The notes beneath the pieces are model-generated. The model did not search any database and was not told the DNA's origin. It worked only from the letters and a program-made list of their open reading frames with translations. DNA of 64,000 bases from Ciborinia camelliae (taxonomy: Eukaryota > Ascomycota > Leotiomycetes > Helotiales > Sclerotiniaceae): the NCBI GenBank assembly GCA_025890175.1, contig JANPYM010000003.1:2848795-2912794 (forward strand). The letters run 5' to 3'. Below, piece by piece: positions 33,239 through 44,769 of this stretch; within the stretch, counting starts at the first letter, position 1, and the number at the start of each line of letters is the position of its first letter. The translations under genes and the position numbers were made by a program.

Positions 33239-36029
33239 CCAAATCTGTATGATTAAAGCAATCAATCAATCATTCAAGCTGAGGCGTCAAATCTTTCCAT
33301 CAATTACTGGCTGAATTCAAGCTTGCGAATGCAACATGTACGAGTCTCATGTTTTGTTTGCTGGCGAAAGTAAAGCACAGGTACATATATACCTAGGTAG
33401 TGACAGTAGTCAACGCAATGCGGCGTCAGAGCAACATGAAGGCCCAACGAACAACAAAATATCTGCTGTGTTCAATTCTGATTGAAGATTCTCGAGCGAG
33501 GCGACCCGCGAAATCGGTCTGAATTATCCAATGGGAAGAAATCATTTATGCCGACTTTCTACCATGAGCTCACTATACCTTTGAAGTGGCTTTACGTCCT
33601 TTTCACCTCGATTCTGACCAATGCAATGCCTTGAATGATTATGTTGTAATACCATGTGATGTTATGCCATGCCATGTATACGGCCGTCAACCGTTGCTGA
33701 AACATGTTGAGTCGGTCTTCAAAACATCCTCAAAATTCCCTGGCTAGCTTTAGAATGTTCATCGTAATCCACTTTGTTCGAAATTCTTTCCAAGAGAAGG
33801 TCCCAATTCCCAGTGTTTCGTTCCCAACCTTGTATAAACCTAGATCATATTCAGGGCAGAACGAGGGTCCCAGACTCACATAACCATGTAGCCTACCATC
33901 GAACATTCTAACCTGTCATGGGCACCCGGAAGATACATTCAACTAAATCTTTGAATGATTTCAACTACCAACAGCCTTAAAACTTTGGCTCAAGATATTG
34001 TTTCGCCTCTAAAAGTCCAGGATAGCACAGTGGCACAGGAGGCAACGAATATAGCTCAAAATGAAAGCTGGGAACCTGACCTCGGGTTCGGGAATCACCA
34101 CTGGAACAGTTTGAAATTCAATGGCTTTTTCATGAGAATATCACTTTACCGATATATAATACTACCCATCAAACGACTCGTGGAAAAAAGATTCAGCTCC
34201 GAGTCGGGGATTTATTGAAAGACTGTGACTAAAAATCCCAAAGAGCTCGCTCGGAATAACTAAATTCGGCCTGTCTTGTACTCTCACACATGCTGCTGCA
34301 TCGCTGCTATGCTTCTCCGCTGCAGTACAACACAGTATGTACCGTCCGTATCAATGAATATTGGAATAGCAAATAAATGTTGTACCGCGATTGATAAAGC
34401 AGGGGCATTGGAGGGTATCCAAGGATGTAAATATGCTTTTTCCGGTTATGAAGGGGGTTATAGAACACGAAGTTATTTTAACTTACTATGTATTTTCTTC
34501 CAGAAACATGCATAGAATTCCATAACAAATTGACCAATATAGATGTAAAAAACTTATTTTCCTTTTCTGATTTCACCTCAATGTTAATACGTTTTTCCCG
34601 GAGCCACGCCAATGCTTGAGTAGGTAATCTTACTCCAAAACCAACATCTATCTGTTTTTTTTGGGCTCATCTAACGCTCGTTTAACCTGTTACTTTGACC
34701 TTGACCTACCTACCTACCTAGGCATACCAAGGTTAACGCTCCCCGAACCCCAGCTGGTGTAGGTTGGTTCAGAAGTATCATAAGTTCATAACCGAATAAT
34801 CGTAGTAATAATAATAATCGGAAACATAATCATAATCATAATTTCATAACTTTCCAAAGGAAGGGATGCGTTTTTGCTCATTTCGATTTGTCTTTTTACT
34901 TCCGTCTTCCCCTGGTCCCATAGTCCCGCAGCCGTCAAGCATCTTTCTGAGCCAGGGCGGAGCCCGAAGAAGATCTACTCCCTGTCTCTCTGGCATGCAA
35001 TCACTTTGATCATATAAGACAAACTGAAGCCCCCTTCGCACAAGAAAGAAAAAAAAAATATTAATATTGAAATATCCTGTAAATTCCTCCATCATCCTCT
35101 TGAACTCCTCCTTCATCTTGAGACTTGAGCCGATTCTCCTGCCTCCTTTGAAATAATTCCTCGTCCGCTCCACCATTGGCAGTGTACACTCTACCGACCA
35201 TACAGCACAAACAAACTATTCTCAAACCACCTTCCCACACCCATTTGCATTGCTTCCATCGGCGTCAAAAGTTGATATCCGGCGGCAACAGTTCACGCAA
35301 CGTCCCTATCGGCTAGGTACTTCACACGAACCCTGTGCATTCAAGTCACAGCTATCCGGGCCAACGCTCCAGTGTCTGACCGATTCGCATCGTCGCAAAG
35401 CTCTCAGATAATCAAAGCAGAGGAAAGCAGAGCAATACGAGCATCACCAGAACCATTTTACAATAATAACAGACAATTCGCCCAACTCAACTTCAGTCAA
35501 TCATTCAATTCAATTCAGTTCTTCAAACCTTCCATCGATCAATCAAATCAAATCAAAGCAGATCATTTCGGTTCAGTTCAGTTAATTTGCGGAAACCGAA
35601 AGTCTAAAGTCTATTTTCGATTCGACAATTAGCCATTTGGCCTACTGCAATCCACATCCACATCGATTCGTCCTCGGCGATTTACCCCTGGAATAGCTAT
35701 TGGACTGTTGTTATAGCTTACCAAAGAAAAGCTCAAGCTCTACACACACCACCGGTCCACCACCACCAGTAGGTAGCTACCACCACCACCACCGCCGCCA
35801 CTTCCTTTTCCGTTAAGAAGGGCAGCCTTGTGAACGCAAGCCAAAAAAGCAACGTAAGTCAGACAACCATCCATGTTCACTCTCTCACCTTATTCTTATT
35901 CTTATTATTATCCTTTGCCAAAAATATAATCTATTTCTTTCTTTCGTTCTTACCACACCCTCCACACACTCGTGGTTGTGGTCGTGGTCGTGGTCATCAT
36001 AATATCTAAATCTCATTTGGGATTCGCAA

Positions 36030-36085
36030 TTTTATTTTTATTTTTACTTTTATTTTTACTTTTATTTCTACTTTTATTTCTACTT
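36030..36085. repeat. TTTTAY microsatellite in a candidate leader intron
   Basis: About nine imperfect copies of TTTTAT, TTTTAC and TTCTAC run up to the pyrimidine-rich acceptor region of the proposed leader intron. Confidence 0.75.
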
Positions 36086-36175
36086 CTCTTCATCTCTTCA
36101 TCTTTTATATCCAGAACCATTGTACTGATTTGAAATGTTTTCTTCCTTTAGACTTCCATCACATACACAATCATA

Positions 36176-36274
36176 ATGATCACTAGAGAGAACGCATCTT
36201 CCAACATGGGTCGCGGCGCATATGATACTACAGGACTCCCTCAACCAAACCCTCCTCCACCGAAGCCCAAATAA
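36176..36274 (+). CDS. candidate 32-aa small protein (uncertain)
   Basis: The frame encodes 32 residues: MITRENASSNMGRGAYDTTG, then LPQPNPPPPKPK, then a TAA stop. It begins 25 bp after a good intron acceptor (CTTCCTTTAG) that pairs with a GTAAGT donor at 35855. Upstream sequence looks like a spliced 5' leader. The peptide is proline-rich at its C-terminus and has no signal peptide. No family is recognised. The frame could be a short uORF or the first exon of a longer protein whose later exons I cannot place. Length alone gives little support, so confidence is low. Confidence 0.3.
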   Translation: MITRENASSNMGRGAYDTTGLPQPNPPPPKPK

Positions 36275-38591
36275 AATGGCCTTCACGAACCTCATCTCAT
36301 TCACGATTGTCCACGAAATGGCCCATGACCATCAGAGGACCTCGTGGAGACGCAAAATCTAGGCCAGCAGTGGATATCAATCAGATCAACGCCTCATCCC
36401 TTGCATCCCCTAGATTGAAGCCTCGTCTATCTCGAACCTCACGAAAACTACTCTCATACATCTTTTACTCTGCTTATCATTCTCGACATACACTTTTCTT
36501 GTCCTTTTTGAAAATCACGCTTTTAATACCCATTGACAATACCAATACCCTTTTGTATAATAATCTTGCCTACGATTCGCGACGAATTTCCTTTTTCGCG
36601 CTGCGTGCGACTTTTACCTCATTCCCCATCCGATTCTATCTACATTCCAGACAACTTCGATAATCTTATCCGACCCCGAGACATCTTAATCGCACTCCTT
36701 GCATTCCAGAAGTTCACTCAAAAAGCATGGCGGTCTCGATCCACAGTACACACCGCCCATCAAATGTCTTTTTTCGAGTTCTGATTTCTTCGTCGCGAGT
36801 TTTCTGGAATTTCATTCAGACACACAAATTTTGGGAGAAAGGGAAGGCGTTGCATCTAGACTTGGGCCCGTTGTTCACTCAACACATTAAATTTCATTCT
36901 GCTGCGGCATTTTCTTTGGTTTTCGGTGTTTAGACTTGCTGTACTTTTATTCCTTTCACATGGTCCGGTCAAAAAAATTGGGATTTGCTTGGGATATTAA
37001 AAACGTTTGGCTGGCTAGGAAAGCTCCTGTGTGTTTTATCTTTGATTTTCTGCGAGGGTTGCATATAGACTTGCTGGTTGTACTATTTTTATTTCCTTAG
37101 GTCGTTTGGTGCGTTACACTTGTTTTTTGGAAAGAAAGAAGAGGTCGTTGCTATCTTCCTCGCGGAATGGGCACGCCTCGTGGGTTTTTGTACACGACGG
37201 GATTTTGGATTTTGATGAACCGGTGGGACTTGTATGCTCGTATCTTGGAAGGCAGACTTACTATTACCTTGTATTCTATACTGTTCTTCCAAAGTTTTTG
37301 CACTTCTATTGCTTGTACTGCGCAGCGACTTGTTTTGTTTGCAGAAAGAGATACATTGACTTGCTCTGCCTCCTTTCATGGACTGGATCCTGATCGACGA
37401 GCGAGTGATGCGGAGGTGGAACCCATATACCCAACCTAGACTGTATGAGAGATGCCTCCGCAAGGAGTTCAGAAGAGCAATAGAGCGGAACTTTGACTTT
37501 AGGGTCCTTGGTAATTAGACATAATAAGAATATCACTTTAATATCTTGAACTTAGTGCAGTCCCAATGCTCATGACATTGACTTCACATGTTCCAGCTTC
37601 AATATCTACATCAAAAGATCCTATGTACCCGCATGAGCGAGGAGCAGTAAAACGAAAACAAATGGTTACATTTCCTTCGCAAAAGACCTCAGATTCGATC
37701 TCGAGTGCCACTCTCAACCAAAGTAATATATCACATTTTTATCGGAAGGGTTCATGAAACTTAGACAAACAATTTTGAATGGGGCTTCCCGTATCCGAGT
37801 CGGCTCTTCCGAATCACATCATGTTTGTCCTCGAAAAAGCAAGTGAGTACAAACTCTGACTCAAAAGCAAACTTTCAAGAACGATCATACCCTCTCGCAA
37901 ACAGGTCCCATTCAATATATTGCCAAGCTCCAAATATATAATTTTTTTTTGAGGAAGTGCACGGAACCGACTATAAGGGTCAAAGATCTTATGTGGAATG
38001 TGAGATGTGATATGATATGAATCTCTATGCGATAACGATTTGATGTGATCAGATCTATCTGCAGCGGGTAAAAGGGGATGAACGGAGTTCGAATGAACAT
38101 GATTCTGGAATATGCAGAGAAGGACCACTAATAACAAGTATAATGATGTGGGTCGTGTTTCCCGGCTTATGGACTTAAGTTACTAAATGGTAAACCGAGA
38201 ATAATGAAGGGGGTGAAAGTGCATTAGTGGTCCATAAAAAGAAACGTATATTGAGAGTGAGGCTTTTAAGGTTACCGTAGAGCAGCTGCGGTGTTACAGC
38301 GAGGCTTGAGGAAGCTTACCGCGTTGTCAATGATCATACTAGGTAGCTATTGAAATAAACAACCACAACAACAAGAATCACTGACAACGGACGAAACTCG
38401 GGATACTGAGATATTAGAAGCAATCAAAGGCATCTGGATTTGAGTTTAAAGCTTAAGACTTCAAAATCTGCGACATTGGAAGCTCCTAATAACGCCAGCT
38501 CATTCGAAAGTCACAACCCCGCTACTTTACCATCACTATCAATAGAATAAATATAACCCTCCCATTCTGTTTACGAAGCAAACCTCCCAAG

Positions 38592-39264
38592 ATGTCTATT
38601 ATCCAACAAGTCTCCAATGCCACATTAAGTGACAACTGGCGCACGATCAACATCGATGCCCTCGACCCTGATTCCTCTACAAACTTCGATATCTCTACCC
38701 TGGCAGCACAATTTCCTCCTGTATCTGATTCCGACATCCGCACTCTTGCCCAACAAGTACGACAGTTGCTTCGAGGAGGTGATCCAGAAGGTGCTTTAAG
38801 GGGTGCCCTTGAAAATGCACCATATGGAAGTAGTGAACAGGTCAAGGAGCTTCATTTGGCAACTGTAATGGAGGTATTGCAAAGTATCAAGGCGAGCGAA
38901 ATGACACCATTGTTGAAGAGGGTTATGGCTAGTGAGGGCGGTGGAGATATCTTGGATTGCTTGATGAAATACTTGTACGTGCAGCTTCTCGATTTTCGTT
39001 GACTTCAAGCTTTATTTGGGAATATACTAATGATATATTGATGGCAGATACAAGGGCATGGAATCCAAAACCGCAAATGCGAACACAAGCAAGATTACTC
39101 CACAAAGTACCGGGTTCTCGCAAATTGGGGGTGGTAGACCTGGAGCACAGAATGAAAGTAGCGGTTCATCAATGAGTGTTCTCCTCAGCTGGCATGAGAA
39201 GGTCGTGGAGGTCGCGGGGCTAGGATGTGTGGGAAGGTGTATGACCGACTGGAGAAAAGTATAA
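38592..39264 (+). CDS. arc15: Arp2/3 complex subunit 5 (p16-Arc, ARPC5)
   Basis: Exons are 38592-38974 and 39048-39264 with a 73 nt intron (GTACGT...GGCAG), giving 199 aa. ARPC5 is the small helical subunit that ties ARPC4 and ARPC1 into the Arp2/3 complex, which nucleates branched actin at endocytic patches. Family segments are clear: an N-terminal WRTINID..D (acidic), LLRGGDPEGALRGALENAPYGS, VKELHLATVMEVLQSIKASEM and KYLYKGM. The C-terminus MSVLLSWHEKVVEVAGLGCVGRCMTDWRKV follows. The animal protein is about 151 aa. The extra length is mainly a polar Ser/Thr/Gly/Asn-rich linker of about 35 residues just after the exon junction, before the conserved LLSWHEK. Filamentous fungi commonly have such an insert. 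Confidence 0.94.
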
Positions 39265-41503
39265 ATGGAGACATAGATATTGGCAAATTATGATGACAAA
39301 GATGAAGAAAGGAGTACAGCTTAGGGTCGTCGAGGTTATGAGATTGGAAGGTGAAATACTACATGGCCGAGAGACGGCAGGACCGAGTACTGAATCGGAG
39401 AGAAATAATGACGAAAGGAGTTTGATATCTTTAGACATCGAAGAATGCACCATGTTGACAATCATAGGCCTAGGATGATCCCCAGCTAGCAATTCTCAAT
39501 GGCCTGATTCCACACAACTACTCTGGCCAGTAGTCCATTTAATAGTGGAAGCCACCCCGCGGTGTATTTTGCTCTGAAACCCTGGTCAAACATTTGACTA
39601 TTATCAGGGGCGTTCTGCACCGATGGCCCCATCTCAACCGCTTCTTCACCAACCTGATATTTCAATATTCTCACAGGAACTATTCTATCAGTTGTTTTTC
39701 TTGTCACCTTTCTCACATCTCCGAAATTTTCGCTTGCAAACGTCAATATTGATTACCCAGGCGTGGAGTTATTGGAACGGTTGAACATGTCAAACTTCGA
39801 ACTTTGAAAAAGCTTTCGATTTTCCCAATTGATGAATGATACCCGATATCGTATGAAGTGATACGTAAATCTTTCTCTTCTGTAGATTTATCAGTAAGTA
39901 GGCCTTCTTCATACATACCATCAGACCATCAGATTCTAGACGACGTTGGCCCAGTTAGAAAGCAATTAGTATTCCCGCATCTACATCTAGCTATACCGAG
40001 TGGGCGAAAGGCTCTTGAAAGCTATCGATATCTTAAGTAAGCCATCTGCAATATCATTTTGTATGATCTGATTGAGTTTGAAGTACAATAATTGATGTGT
40101 CATGAGAATCATTAGGGATAATGAAGTCTGGTTGAACGGTCAAATGTAAATATTGTGTCTTTTAGACTTATAGTACGGTGATATGGACTACCGGTAATGA
40201 AACATCGACACGTTTGATTTACTCACGCACGCTATTGTTAAGGAATTAATGACTTTGGGAATCGATGCTACCGATCGATGTTCATGGCAAAAAAGATCTG
40301 CTCGACAGAACAAAATGCACAATATTGAATCCCCCCCCAGCTTCTTTAAATTACTTTATATGCATTGACGGACCGTGGTTGTTATTGCTATTGCTGTCTA
40401 CATAAAAGTGCAGGTGGTCTGCTGGGTAGTATGACTACTTTCCCTCGATGAAAGGGGGAAGGTGAGGTAAGGTAGGGTTGGTGTTATCATGGCTGCTTCA
40501 TGCTATTGGTGCTATTCCAAAGGTATCTTCTACACTTGAGAAAATAGTCATTTGTTCGGCGGTGTCCCTGGATACTAAATTCAAATTGATGTCCTGTGAT
40601 GGAAGACTGTACGCTAGTCCGGTCGTTTAAACTTAGAATTGGGACGAGGTATCTCGGATATTTTGCCATGAATAGCGAGACTTTCTCTCCCTCCCCCGCT
40701 GTTCTTATCGCTTACATGTTCAGGATATTCACAAATCTCGTTCACTTGTAAGTATATTCGCATTCGCATTCGCATGATAGCTTTTCGGGTTTCTCACGGA
40801 GAAGAACAAATATATGAGATCCATTTTACAATATTTCACACAACATATGATCTCCATATTTCTCACGTTTCACACCGAAACCACTACGTTTATCCCTAAG
40901 GACGTTCTCCAAGAAACTACTGTAGAATCAACTTTGTGACTTCGTGGCCTTTAAGTGTTGTGCAGCTCCATTCTCAATTGCTACATTCCATTCGTCTAGT
41001 GCTATCGAATCGCCATCATCATCACTATATCAACAAGCCTCAGCATCCCTTGTCCTTAACCTCCAGATCCTCCACTTTCTTGCCAAAAATTTGAAATTTC
41101 TGTTGTTATAAAATAGTTCTATGTACACTAGCTCGATAGTCACAACAACAATACAATATGTTCAAAAATTTCAAATATACCCAAGCATGCCACATCCTCT
41201 CATTGACTCCGTCCCGTCACCTCCCTGAAAATCCCCATCACAATTACAAGAATGAACAAAATGAGTGAAATTGAACGTGTTATCATCCCGCAGGAATTGC
41301 ATAGGACGAGCGAGTAGTACAGCTGATGTACTTCCCTGTGCTGAAAACTAAGAGGATCACTTGTATATTTCCACTCCCTTTGCTTATATGTTCGACTTGT
41401 TTGTCTAATCCTCAATATTCGGACACATGTAATATATATATATATATTGATAGAAGACATCGCATCCCATAAAAACAACAACAACAAAAACAATAACCAG
41501 GCA
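39265..41503. other. intergenic region, no supported gene
   Basis: No recognisable gene lies in this 2.2 kb. A minus-strand frame (39746-39486, 86 codons) has protein-like composition but no ATG start and no domain I know. A CATTCG triplicate lies near 40758-40774 and a TA tract near 41432-41448. Confidence 0.45.
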
Positions 41504-41546
41504 GGCACTTTGGCGGAGTGGTTAACGCGACGGCCTGCTAAGTCGT
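41504..41546 (+). pseudogene. truncated tRNA-Ser(GCT), 5' half only
   Basis: The acceptor 5' strand is GGCACTT (41504-41510), followed by TG. The D stem is GCG/CGC around a loop containing the A-box-like GAGTGGTTAA. The anticodon stem is ACGGC/GTCGT, with loop CTGCTAA and anticodon GCT at 41537-41539. After the anticodon stem only about eight bases of variable-arm-like sequence follow. No T arm (GGTTCGA-like) and no complementary AAGTGCC acceptor strand is found downstream. The 3' half is therefore missing before the assembly gap 136 bp away. It could be a truncated gene, a 5' fragment carried by a retroelement, or a mis-assembly. Confidence 0.7.
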
Positions 41547-41682
41547 TTCCAGCCATGATGTCTAGACTCTAGACTTTATTCCGTATTTATTTTTCAGGAC
41601 CCTTAGGACCTACCTCGCAGCTCGTCTTGCCGGAGGCTTATTAGACACTCAATTTAGTAATAATGAAGCTATTCCCAAAATA

Positions 41683-41692
41683 NNNNNNNNNN
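41683..41692. other. assembly gap (10 N)
   Basis: Ten N are flanked on both sides by the same 8 bp, CCAAAATA (41675-41682 and 41693-41700). That suggests two contig ends that overlap rather than a true gap of unknown length. Confidence 0.95.
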
Positions 41693-41707
41693 CCAAAATA
41701 ATAAAAT

Positions 41708-41769
41708 AAGAGGAGGGGAGAGAGAGGGGGGAAGGGGGAAGGGGAAAGGGGGGGGAGGGAAAGAGGGAG
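41708..41769. repeat. 62-nt uninterrupted homopurine tract
   Basis: Only A and G occur on the + strand over 62 nt, with runs of up to eight G. A second purine tract with G runs lies at 41837-41858. Such DNA can form triplexes or quadruplexes and often stops sequencing, which would explain the adjacent gap. Confidence 0.85.
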
Positions 41770-41903
41770 CTCTATAGTATGGCGACTGCGATCCACTCCT
41801 CTCGCCTCTGGCTCGAGGAACGGATGCGTCGCAATTAAAAGAGGGGGGAGAGGGGAGGCGGGGGACGAGGAACGCTCCCCTTCCTTATATGCACCCGCTA
41901 GCG

Positions 41904-42127
41904 CGATCACGTGACAGGAGGCCGCGTGCCCCAAAATCGCGGCAATATCTTTTTAGATTAATTGGTGTAGTAGTAAAACTAACGTTTACAACGTTATAGA
42001 ATTTCAAACTAAAATTGTAATTTCTGTTCTAAAATCTAGTTAGATCGGACTAGGCGAGGATGGCTTGCTTAATAGTGCTAATTGTCACGCCAAGGCACCT
42101 GCCTAGTGAATGACGGTCACGTGATCG
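41904..42127. mobile_element. candidate MITE-like element bounded by 12-bp inverted repeats
   Basis: CGATCACGTGAC at 41904-41915 is perfectly inverted as GTCACGTGATCG at 42116-42127, spanning 224 bp with an AT-rich middle and no coding capacity. I see no clear target-site duplication outside the repeats. CACGTG is itself palindromic, which weakens the inverted-repeat evidence. It could be a transposon remnant or a chance pair. Confidence 0.3.
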
Positions 42128-42902
42128 ATCGGGTCTTGGGTAAGTTGGAACTTTGCAGATGGGAGGACGAGATGGAACTCCAGGACATGTCTTCTAGGCT
42201 GTTATGTCTTTGCCTTGGGGAGATGATGATAGATTGTTTCAACAATGGTGAACGGAAAATGGCCCGGCTTTCTATCCTATGGTGGGCTTGATGATGTGTC
42301 TTTTTTAGATGGGAAGTATCGGTCGTGTGAGTGTGGTGCTGATTCAACAGTCTCAGAATAGAACAATTTCATCCGAGGTTGCAATATCTCATGAATATTC
42401 AAACAGCAGGACTAATTCGAACAATGAGAAAACTTCGAACATTCAAAATACCGAGTTGAATATTCAAACCAATCTGAACACTTAGGAGCGAGCTAGATGC
42501 CCTTCTGCGGTAGTAATATTATATGCGAAATGGCGTCTACTCCGTTAGCCATATCAACTATGGTCACTGTCCATTATATCGAATTTGCAACCTGACATCT
42601 CCCAGGTCATGTTACTGTAAAGTAAACAACGGTACATTATTTCGTTCTAGTAATAGCTAAACGGAGGAAATTTATTAGATGTTCTTGAAATTAAGCCCAT
42701 TGGCCCCTGAAACATTACTCTTGCAACTTGAGTATGTGTAAATAAGTATAACCTAACATCTTCCATGGATATCATCTTTCAAGTTTCCTTCCCACACTTA
42801 AGCACCATACACCACCAAAGCCCCATTCCTTCTCCACTTCAAATTAAACACCCGTACTACTACAAATTCCGACTCAATAAACTAGACAGACATGCGCCCC
42901 AT
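42128..42902. other. intergenic region downstream of the transporter gene
   Basis: This is about 775 bp on the 3' side of the minus-strand transporter. It contains two copies of TGAATATTCAAAC (42392-42404 and 42457-42469), each holding the palindrome GAATATTC. No gene is visible. Confidence 0.45.
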
Positions 42903-44769
42903 CTAAACAGGGGACGCGCAACCGAAACTCGTCGCAGTACTGGACCCATTAAAAGCACTGATCAAACCTAGACAACTACTATAAATACCCAGAGCCGCCG
43001 TGGCCAAGGCCCCCAGGAAGTAGATAAAGTTGAAGATATTGTACATCCAGTTAACCTTGAATCCTCTAATCCATCTCTTGACACCTGTATCAATATAATT
43101 ATATGTCCCGGTTTGGGCATCAAATGACTCTTCGCCTGGAATCATAGCATCTTTTTGAATTTGATATCCAAACCCGAGAATGGCAGGGAATGTATATGTG
43201 AATTGAAGGATACAGAGTGCACCCACGAGACCAGAAATGTAAGAGAATTGGGGGATGGCAGCGCAGACGACGAAAGCAATCGCCCAATAAAAGGGTACCA
43301 TGCCAACCCAAATCATTTTACCGCGCTTGGAGGTCAAAGGTGGTGCTTTGAAAATGGCTTGGAAGACATCAATGTATGCGACTTTAATGCCAATGTTCCC
43401 GTAAAGTACAGCGGCAATAAGACCAGTGATCAAATTCATGATATTTGTAGCGGTTTGCCAGTTGTAGGAGGAGAGACCTTGGTTGACTGGGTTGTATGCA
43501 TATTGACCTTGGTAGGAATAAACGAAGATACCAAAAAACATGTAAACAACGTAGATGAATAGATCAGCAAGGAGGAGGCCCTTCCAGAAATCCATAGGAT
43601 GACGCATTTCAGCCAAGAAAGCAACGAAAAGCATAGCACCACCGTACGAGTATACGGCTTGGTTGAGGCCATTTAGAGATCCGACAAATCCATCTCCACC
43701 AGTCGCTGCGCCGGGCGGGGGAGTGCCTGCATATCTGTGAATGGGTCCAGGACCGAATGTGTCACCAAAAGAAGCTTCGACTGTGGCATAGTTAGGTGGT
43801 GAGTTGGCAGAAACGCCCATACAGATGAAAATAATGAGGAGGTTGATCCAGATTGCGAAATTGGCTAGCCAACCAAATCTCTGGAGGGTACGGATTTGTC
43901 CCATGATCATACCAGCGACCATGAAAACTATCAAACAGACAACGAAACAGAGGTTCCCTTTGGCGATTTGTGAAATAGATTGGCCGTTCGAAAGAATGAG
44001 GAGAGATACCGTGAACAGTAGTTGAATAGTTTGGGCAACGTTGATTCCATGGCGGGCCCAGGTTCCGAAAACACGGAAGAAGAGATCGCCATATGATTTT
44101 GCAGGGTATTTGTCCGAGTCCAGTGCGAGAAAGACGTTATATATTTGCCAGCCAGAGTATAAAGCAAACCCACCAAACACAGTGTAGAGAGCAATTCCCG
44201 GTCCATCTGTAGCTCATGTCAGTATTTGTGTGGAGGTTCGGATAATGAATTTACTTACAGCCCATTTGCGCAAAAGCCCACGGAACACTGAAAGGTCCAA
44301 GGATATCAGTTGTGATAAGATAGAAAATGCCTGACCAACCAGCCGTACGTATAGCACGACTCGCATTCTTCCATTCAGCATCTGAAACTGCCGATACCCT
44401 TGGAACTGGAGAATTATCCGATCCACTAGGGACCATAGACTTTTCGTCTAGACCATCCTCATTTACAGCTAGTGTTGTTGCGGGTGGAGTGTCATATGAT
44501 TCGGGGTCGACTTTTCCACGAGAGAACCGATTTGTGATTATGCTCTTCCAATTTGTTGGTCCCTGAGCTGCAAGAAACTTTTCATTGGCAATCTTCTCAT
44601 CGGCACGAGTGATCTCAGCCCAGTACATATATTCTTCGAATGTGATACTGGGATCGTGTATCGAGGCCAACATCGCCAGTTCCACGGGTTTAGCATCTCC
44701 TACAATGGGATGATGAGGATCTCGTGGATCACCACCCTCCAGGGCGAGACTTGCCATGGGCGTACTCAT
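42903..44769 (-). CDS. AAAP-family amino acid transporter
   Basis: Exons are 44769-44259 and 44206-42903 with a 52 nt intron, giving 604 aa. The C-terminal 440 residues form about eleven membrane segments of the amino acid/auxin permease family (Aa_trans), like the fungal neutral amino acid permease Mtr. Visible segments include GYGPGIALYTVFGGFALYSG near the first helices, YGGAMLFVAFLAEMRHPMDFWKGL, and FTYTFPAILGFGYQIQKDA. The N-terminal ~135 residues are hydrophilic, with FEEYMYWAEITRADEKIANEKFLA and a Ser/Asp-rich stretch that could carry regulatory phosphorylation or ubiquitination sites. In-frame codons upstream of 44769 give only a TTG start, so the ATG at 44769 was chosen. The substrate and the membrane (plasma or vacuole) cannot be fixed from sequence. 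Confidence 0.9.

Larger units (their letters stand above)
26701..35200. other. 8.5 kb intergenic region without supported genes
   Basis: Open frames of up to 166 codons occur (29986-29486 on -, 27611-27219 on -), but none has a recognisable domain, and overlapping frames on both strands are equally open. Base composition is not strongly AT-skewed, so this is not an obvious repeat-induced-mutation block. It holds TACCTAGGTA at 33160-33169 and 33390-33399. TACTCCGTA occurs at 30718-30726, 32547-32555 and 32863-32871. A 13-bp triplicate (31350-31388) and a tRNA-like relic (33195-33238) are also present. Non-coding transcripts cannot be excluded. Confidence 0.45.
35201..38591. other. probable transcribed leader-like region and ARPC5 promoter
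   Basis: The + strand of about 35200-37500 is rich in C/T and CCA tracts (CCA near 35757-35800, TTTTAY at 36030-36085), like fungal 5' leaders. A consensus donor (GTAAGT at 35855) is followed by an acceptor (CTTCCTTTAG near 36142-36151). A 32-codon frame follows; see the entry at 36176. The last 600 bp form the promoter of ARPC5. Confidence 0.4.

Noticed and set aside
26701..35200. RIP-mutated transposon block
   Set aside because: The region is not strongly AT-rich and shows no long repeats or transposase or reverse-transcriptase remnants.
39486..39746. 86-codon minus-strand frame with protein-like composition
   Set aside because: It lacks an ATG and I could not attach exons; it may be a relic but the support is too weak to call.
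41200..41556. 118-codon minus-strand frame with hydrophobic stretches
   Set aside because: Its first residues come from the antisense of the truncated tRNA, and the hydrophobic part from a TA-rich tract.
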